From: Hydrogenophaga sp. | GTDB lineage: Bacteria > Pseudomonadota > Gammaproteobacteria > Burkholderiales > Burkholderiaceae_C | Assembly (NCBI GenBank): GCA_011390855.1 | Contig: JAABRN010000200.1 | Span: 1-10,962 of the forward strand | Direction of reading: 5' to 3' | Length of the DNA: 10,962 nucleotides | Shown: one piece after another, positions 7,650 to 10,962 of the stretch | How the letters are laid out: each line of letters opens with the position of its first letter | How positions within the stretch are numbered: position 1 is the stretch's first letter | The notes under the pieces: generated by a model | Told to the model about the DNA's origin: nothing | What the model saw: the letters and a program-made list of their open reading frames with translations, nothing else | Databases searched by the model: none | Position numbers and translations under genes: made by a program

Positions 7650-8251
7650 CCGATGCTCTCCAGGTACGGCCGCATCACGTTGGCCACCCGGCAAACCTTG
7701 GCATAGCGCCAGATCTCGTCCACCGAAGCCTTGTTGCGGGAACGCACGTCCTTGAGTGCCTCCAGCGCCACGTCGAGGCCGATCTTGTTCCGGTGCTTGA
7801 AACAGTCCGCCACGGTCTTGGCCACGCCGTAGACCCGCAGCCTGACACCATCGCGTTCAACTTCTTCGACCCCTGCTGAATAGGCCTCGCCCGTGAACTG
7901 CACCATCTTGATCGGCGGGTAGTCGATCCGGGGTGGGTGGCTGCCGCGTGGCATGGCGATCCAGACCTGGCGCGGCAGCTGGGTGGTCAGCTCGTGGAAC
8001 TGCAGTGCGGTGAGCAGGCAGAACACGGCCTGTGGCACCTTTGCTGCGACTGTGCCAAGGCTCTCGAACTCAGACACCTGTGCATCTGGCAGGCGATAAA
8101 GGCCACGCCCGACCCGCTCCAGCAGTCCAGCGGCATTCAGCCGCGTGAGGACGACCCGTGGTGCATCGATCGCATCCAGGTCGCTGGCGCGCAGAAGCCC
8201 TCTCTGGCCAACCAGATCAAGGACACGCTGGGTGTGGGTTTCGGAAAGCAT
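7646..8251 (-). CDS. abiEi: AbiEi family antitoxin and transcriptional repressor
   Basis: Antitoxin half of the AbiE pair, 201 residues. An N-terminal winged-helix domain (about 1-55: RVLDLVGQRGLLRASDLDAI then RVVLTRLNAAGLLERVGRGLY) is followed by the AbiEi C-terminal domain (about 70-195), with VFCLLTALQFHELTTQLP and VAKTVADCFKHRNKIGLDVA as typical blocks. In characterised systems the C-terminal domain neutralises AbiEii without forming a stable complex (hence type IV), and the N-terminal domain represses its own promoter by binding inverted repeats. A long imperfect palindrome begins 9 bases upstream of this start codon, as expected for autoregulation. The ATG at 8251 has only a weak GGAA upstream, but no better in-frame start exists. 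Its stop overlaps the toxin start by four bases. Confidence 0.92.
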   Translation of the reverse strand: MLSETHTQRVLDLVGQRGLLRASDLDAIDAPRVVLTRLNAAGLLERVGRGLYRLPDAQVSEFESLGTVAAKVPQAVFCLLTALQFHELTTQLPRQVWIAMPRGSHPPRIDYPPIKMVQFTGEAYSAGVEEVERDGVRLRVYGVAKTVADCFKHRNKIGLDVALEALKDVRSRNKASVDEIWRYAKVCRVANVMRPYLESIG

Positions 8252-8259
8252 GCCGCAGT

Positions 8260-8309
8260 ATGTTCCGTTATTTCGTCGAATGCAAGTAATCGACGTTAAA
8301 TTGGAACAT
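8260..8309 (-). promoter_or_regulatory. Candidate AbiEi operator: 50-base imperfect palindrome
   Basis: Two 20-base arms, 8260-8279 and 8290-8309, face each other around a 10-base spacer. Fifteen of 20 positions pair: the outer ATGTTCC (perfect 7) and the inner CGTCGA (perfect 6) are conserved, and the mismatches lie in the AT-rich centre of each arm. It starts 9 bases upstream of the antitoxin ATG. A promoter-like pair, TTGCAT (8285-8280) and CATACT (8262-8257) with 17 bases between, falls inside it, though both matches are weak. AbiEi antitoxins studied elsewhere bind paired inverted repeats of about this size in their own promoter, so this is the expected regulatory site. Confidence 0.65.
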
Positions 8310-8567
8310 CCAACCTCAGGGCTTGGTTCAGGCCAGACACACCTACCCGAATAGAAAAATCGTCACAGTTGAACCCGGAAGACAACTGCCGCGAGAAAAA
8401 CATCCGCCCAGCCGACCTGACTCCAGTTTCCCGCTGCGCTGACCATCAGCTTTGCAAAGGATCCGGTAGCTTCCTGCCGAACAGCGGCTTCGGCGCTTGG
8501 GCGACTTCGATGATGCGATTAAAGCAGACCGACTCCAGTTTAGAAGTGACCGGATATAGGGGAGACG

Positions 8568-8596
8568 TCCGAGTCGGGCGGTCCGACCCCGTCGGA
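8568..8596 (+). repeat. GC-rich bulged hairpin upstream of the endonuclease
   Basis: TCCGA (8568-8572) pairs with TCGGA (8592-8596) and GTCGG (8573-8577) with CCGAC (8583-8587), around a 5-base loop and with a 4-base bulge (8588-8591). Ten GC-rich pairs make a stable hairpin about 100 bases before the endonuclease start. No U-run follows, so it is not a standard terminator; it may be an operator or leader structure. Confidence 0.4.
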
Positions 8597-8676
8597 TCAA
8601 GCAGAGGAGAGGAGGATAGGATTGATGGCAGGATAGGCTGTGCGCCAACAAATGTCTGCCAAGCAGCAAGGTCATC

Positions 8677-8684
8677 AAGGGAGG
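8677..8684 (+). promoter_or_regulatory. Shine-Dalgarno that fixes the endonuclease start
   Basis: AAGGGAGG ends 9 bases before the ATG at 8694. This decides for that ATG over the in-frame GTG at 8640, which has no comparable site. Confidence 0.75.
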
Positions 8685-8693
8685 AAATCAAGA

Positions 8694-9572
8694 ATGGCGA
8701 GACGCAAGAAATCCAGCACGGCCGACGACCTGCTGGAACTGGTGGCGATGCTGCCCTGGTGGGCCGGCGTGTTGCTGGCGCTGGTGAGCTACTTCGCGCT
8801 TTACAACATCGCATCCCAACCAATGGTGGCGCCCACGCAGCCAGGACAAATGGACACGATGGTCACGCAGTCGATCTGGAGGTCGCTGACCACTATTGGC
8901 CAGTACTTCGTTTCCTTCGTTTGCTTGCTGGGTGCGATCATGTCTGCTTGGCGACGCCGTGAGCGAAAGAACCTAGTTGTTGATGTGGCCAGGAGCCAGG
9001 CGACCGATGCGCTCGACGGCATGAGCTGGCGTGAGTTCGAAATGCTGGTGGGGGAAGGCTTTCGCCTGCAGGGCTACCTGGTGGTGGAAACCGGGGGCGG
9101 TGGTGCCGACGGCGGCGTGGACCTCGTGCTCACCAAGCCGGGTAAGAGCGGCGGCGAGAAATTTCTTGTGCAATGCAAGCAGTGGCGCGCCTACAAGGTG
9201 GGCGTGGACGTGGTGCGCGAGCTGTACGGGGTGATGGCTGCAAAGGGCGCCACCGGCGGGTTCGTGGTGACCTCGGGGCGGTTCACCGAGGAGGCGATCA
9301 GCTTTGCCAGCGGCCGCAACGTGACGCTGGTTGATGGGCCGAAGCTGCACGGGCTGCTGCGGCAAGCTCAGGCGGCTGCCGATCGGTCGCCTGCCCAGAA
9401 GCCTGCTGCGCCGATGGCTCACTCCCCTGCTCCATCAGCCCAGTCACTGGCTTGCCCTCTGTGCGCGAAACCCATGGTTCGGCGCACCGCCAAACGCGGC
9501 GTCAATGCCGGCAACGAGTTCTGGGGCTGCAACGGCTATCCGAACTGCCGTGGCACGCGCCCGATCAACTGA
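8694..9572 (+). CDS. Membrane-anchored Mrr-type restriction endonuclease with C-terminal zinc finger
   Basis: A 292-residue protein. A basic N-terminus (MARRKK) precedes two hydrophobic segments, about 17-40 and 66-86, so it is likely held in the inner membrane with the following domain in the cytoplasm (RRRERK after the second helix). Residues about 108-218 are a restriction-endonuclease Mrr-like PD-(D/E)xK domain: SWREFEMLVGEGFRLQGY, GGGADGGVDLVL with D143, FLVQCKQW with the Q160-C-K162 catalytic pair, and GATGGFVVTSGRFTEEA. A flexible Pro/Ala/Ser linker leads to a topoisomerase-type C4 zinc ribbon with C254, C257, C279 and C285. Mrr-like enzymes cut modified or foreign DNA without needing a partner methylase; none is seen nearby. 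It lies 14 bases before the PLD-helicase and is very probably co-transcribed with it. The target is unknown; a general DNA-quality or plasmid/phage restriction role is inferred. Confidence 0.9.
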   Translation: MARRKKSSTADDLLELVAMLPWWAGVLLALVSYFALYNIASQPMVAPTQPGQMDTMVTQSIWRSLTTIGQYFVSFVCLLGAIMSAWRRRERKNLVVDVARSQATDALDGMSWREFEMLVGEGFRLQGYLVVETGGGGADGGVDLVLTKPGKSGGEKFLVQCKQWRAYKVGVDVVRELYGVMAAKGATGGFVVTSGRFTEEAISFASGRNVTLVDGPKLHGLLRQAQAAADRSPAQKPAAPMAHSPAPSAQSLACPLCAKPMVRRTAKRGVNAGNEFWGCNGYPNCRGTRPIN

Positions 9573-9586
9573 CTCCAAGGACAACG

Positions 9587-10962
9587 ATGGCATTGCCCGA
9601 TGGCCTCTATGACCTGTTGTTGACCGAGGGGCTTGCCCGATCACTGGCCACCCTCGACTCGTCACGTGCCGATGTGTCGGCGCTCAGAGGTGGGGCAGCC
9701 GAGTTCCTGGCCGATGTCATCACCCGCCAGCTCTCGACGATCCTCGACGATGTGTCTGGCGACGAGGCAGAGAAAGCCAAACGGCAACTCGAACTGGTGA
9801 ATGGGTTGCTGGTGATGCTGCGTCAGCGGCTCGCCGGAAGCAGCGCGGACGTTGCCTCTGCGGCTGGCGAAGTGGTGGACCTGGTGGCGCCGCCGTTGCG
9901 GGTCCTGAGGGCAGTGCAGCGCGACCAGCAGTTCCCAGTGTCGCCAGAGATTGGGCTGGGCGTGCCCTGGCTGTTCACGGCCGGCAAAGGCTCGCCTTCC
10001 CTGCTGCAGGAGATTCGCCGTGAGCTGGCATCGAGCGATCAGGTGGACATCCTGGTCAGCTTCATCACCGTCTCTGGCGTGCGCAAGCTGCAGGATGTGC
10101 TGCAACAGATCACGGCCAAGGGTGCGCAGCAAGATGGACAGGCGCAACCGAAGACCCGGCTGCGCATCCTCACCACAACGTACACGGGTGCAACGGAGGC
10201 CCGGGCGCTGGACGAGCTCGCGCGTCTGCCGGGCTGTGAGGTCCGCGTGTCGCTGGATGGCCGGCGCACCCGGCTGCATGCCAAGGCCTGGCTGTTCCAG
10301 CGCAGGACCGGTTTTGGTTCGGCGTATGTCGGCAGCGCCAACCTCTCGGGAGCCGCACTGACAGGCGGACTGGAATGGACCGTCAAGCTGACCCAGCGCG
10401 CGCAGGAGGCGCTGTTCGCACGCGCCGTGGCCCACTTCGAGACGCTGTGGGCGGACAGCGAGTTTCAGCGCTACGACCCGGACAACGTCGAACACCGGCA
10501 GGCACTGGCGGCGGCGTTGGGTCGCGAGTCATTTGGTGGCGAACCCTCTGCAACGATCAGCTTCTTCGACCTGCAGCCCAAGACCTACCAGTTGGAAATG
10601 CTGGAGCAGTTGAGCACCGAGCGTGCCCACGGTCGAACCCGAAACCTGCTGGTGGCGGCCACCGGCACGGGCAAGACGGTGGTGGCCGCGTTCGACTACC
10701 GGAACACCTGCCGCATCGAGGGTGGGCGCCCTCGCCTGCTGTTTGTGGCCCACCGGGAGGAAATCCTGCGGCAGGCCATGCGCACCTACCGCGAGGTGCT
10801 GCGCGATCCCGAGTTCGGCGATCTGCTCACGGGAAGTCATCAACCCGAGCGCTGGGACCACCTGTTCGCCACCATCGACAGCGTGACCAGCCGCGACCTG
10901 GTGGCCACCGTTGGTGCCGACCACTGGCACACGGTGGTGGTGGATGAATGCCACCGCCTGGC
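9587..10962 (+). CDS. PLD-nuclease/superfamily 2 helicase fusion, 3' end outside the window
   Basis: Frame open from the ATG at 9587 to the window end (458 codons seen), preceded by AAGGA with a 6-base spacing. Residues 1-115 are helical and unrecognised. About 120-290 is a phospholipase D-type (HKD) nuclease domain: RLHAKAWLF with H231 and K233, then YVGSANLSGAAL with N252. Only one HKD motif is present, so it would act as a dimer. About 325 onward is a superfamily 2 helicase: Q335 in a Q-motif-like FDLQPKTYQLEML, Walker A ATGTGKT (358-364), motif Ia LLFVAHREEILRQA (384-397), TIDSV, and motif II VVVDECH (D453, E454), a DECH variant of DEAH. Known relatives with this order continue with a second RecA-like domain and often a DUF3427 C-terminus; neither can be seen here. 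It probably unwinds and cuts DNA in defence or repair, together with the upstream nuclease. Confidence 0.9.
   Translation, partial: MALPDGLYDLLLTEGLARSLATLDSSRADVSALRGGAAEFLADVITRQLSTILDDVSGDEAEKAKRQLELVNGLLVMLRQRLAGSSADVASAAGEVVDLVAPPLRVLRAVQRDQQFPVSPEIGLGVPWLFTAGKGSPSLLQEIRRELASSDQVDILVSFITVSGVRKLQDVLQQITAKGAQQDGQAQPKTRLRILTTTYTGATEARALDELARLPGCEVRVSLDGRRTRLHAKAWLFQRRTGFGSAYVGSANLSGAALTGGLEWTVKLTQRAQEALFARAVAHFETLWADSEFQRYDPDNVEHRQALAAALGRESFGGEPSATISFFDLQPKTYQLEMLEQLSTERAHGRTRNLLVAATGTGKTVVAAFDYRNTCRIEGGRPRLLFVAHREEILRQAMRTYREVLRDPEFGDLLTGSHQPERWDHLFATIDSVTSRDLVATVGADHWHTVVVDECHRL

Larger units (their letters stand above)
8310..8693. other. Divergent intergenic region upstream of the restriction endonuclease
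   Basis: About 380 bases between the AbiE operator and the endonuclease start, with no convincing coding sequence on either strand. Visible structure: an 11-base direct repeat GACTCCAGTTT at 8419-8429 and 8531-8541; a GC-rich stem at 8568-8596; and AGGATAGG twice, at 8613-8620 and 8630-8637. No strong sigma-70 promoter was found for the + strand genes. Confidence 0.55.

Noticed and set aside
6786..7694. Longer AbiEii start at 7694
   Set aside because: Would overlap the antitoxin by about 50 bases; the ATGA overlap at 7646-7649 gives the usual coupled start and the conserved N-terminus.
8343..8678. Minus-strand open frame of 111 codons in the divergent region
   Set aside because: No ribosome binding site or domain; composition unlike the real genes here.
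8640..9572. Longer endonuclease start at the GTG at 8640
   Set aside because: No Shine-Dalgarno there, whereas the ATG at 8694 has AAGGGAGG at a good spacing.
9662..10495. Minus-strand open frame of 277 codons
   Set aside because: Antisense to the PLD-helicase gene, which has clear HKD and helicase motifs; the antisense translation has no recognisable domain and is a GC-rich shadow.

Overview
The window comes from a GC-rich bacterial chromosome. Protein flavour (SpoVR, BCCT carrier, cNMP/CBS/DUF294 protein, AbiE pair) and codon use suggest a betaproteobacterium of the order Burkholderiales, perhaps Comamonadaceae. This placement is an inference from family resemblance, not a search result. 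No rRNA, tRNA, CRISPR array or insertion sequence was recognised.

Left part (1-5898), ordinary chromosomal genes. A SpoVR-family gene on the + strand enters from the left edge with its start outside the window. Converging on it is a three-gene minus-strand operon, read 5898 to 1609: a BCCT-type (betaine/choline/carnitine) transporter, a cyclic-nucleotide-binding/CBS/DUF294 putative signalling protein, and a DEDDh 3'-5' exonuclease. Gaps of 15 and 6 bases make co-transcription very likely. The DUF294/exonuclease pair is usually met next to sodium:solute symporters of the acetate-permease kind. Here it sits behind a BCCT carrier, suggesting a regulatory cassette that can serve different transporters.

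Middle (5899-6785), about 890 bases with no recognisable gene. It holds a promoter-like pair and a 41-codon ORF with a near-perfect Shine-Dalgarno on the minus strand, both of which could belong to a long leader of the BCCT operon, plus a 12-bp stem near 6593-6623. This stretch separates the housekeeping block from an accessory block.

Right part (6786-10962), a defence-type island. An AbiEi/AbiEii type IV toxin-antitoxin pair runs on the minus strand with a 4-base ATGA overlap. A 50-base imperfect palindrome lies directly in front of it and fits an AbiEi operator. Divergent from it, on the + strand, are a membrane-anchored Mrr-type restriction endonuclease with a C-terminal topoisomerase-type zinc finger and, 14 bases later, a large PLD-nuclease/superfamily 2 helicase that runs off the right edge. 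The last gene is open to the window end, so its C-terminus is unknown. The nuclease plus PLD-helicase pair is the best candidate here for a little-described restriction or DNA-defence module.
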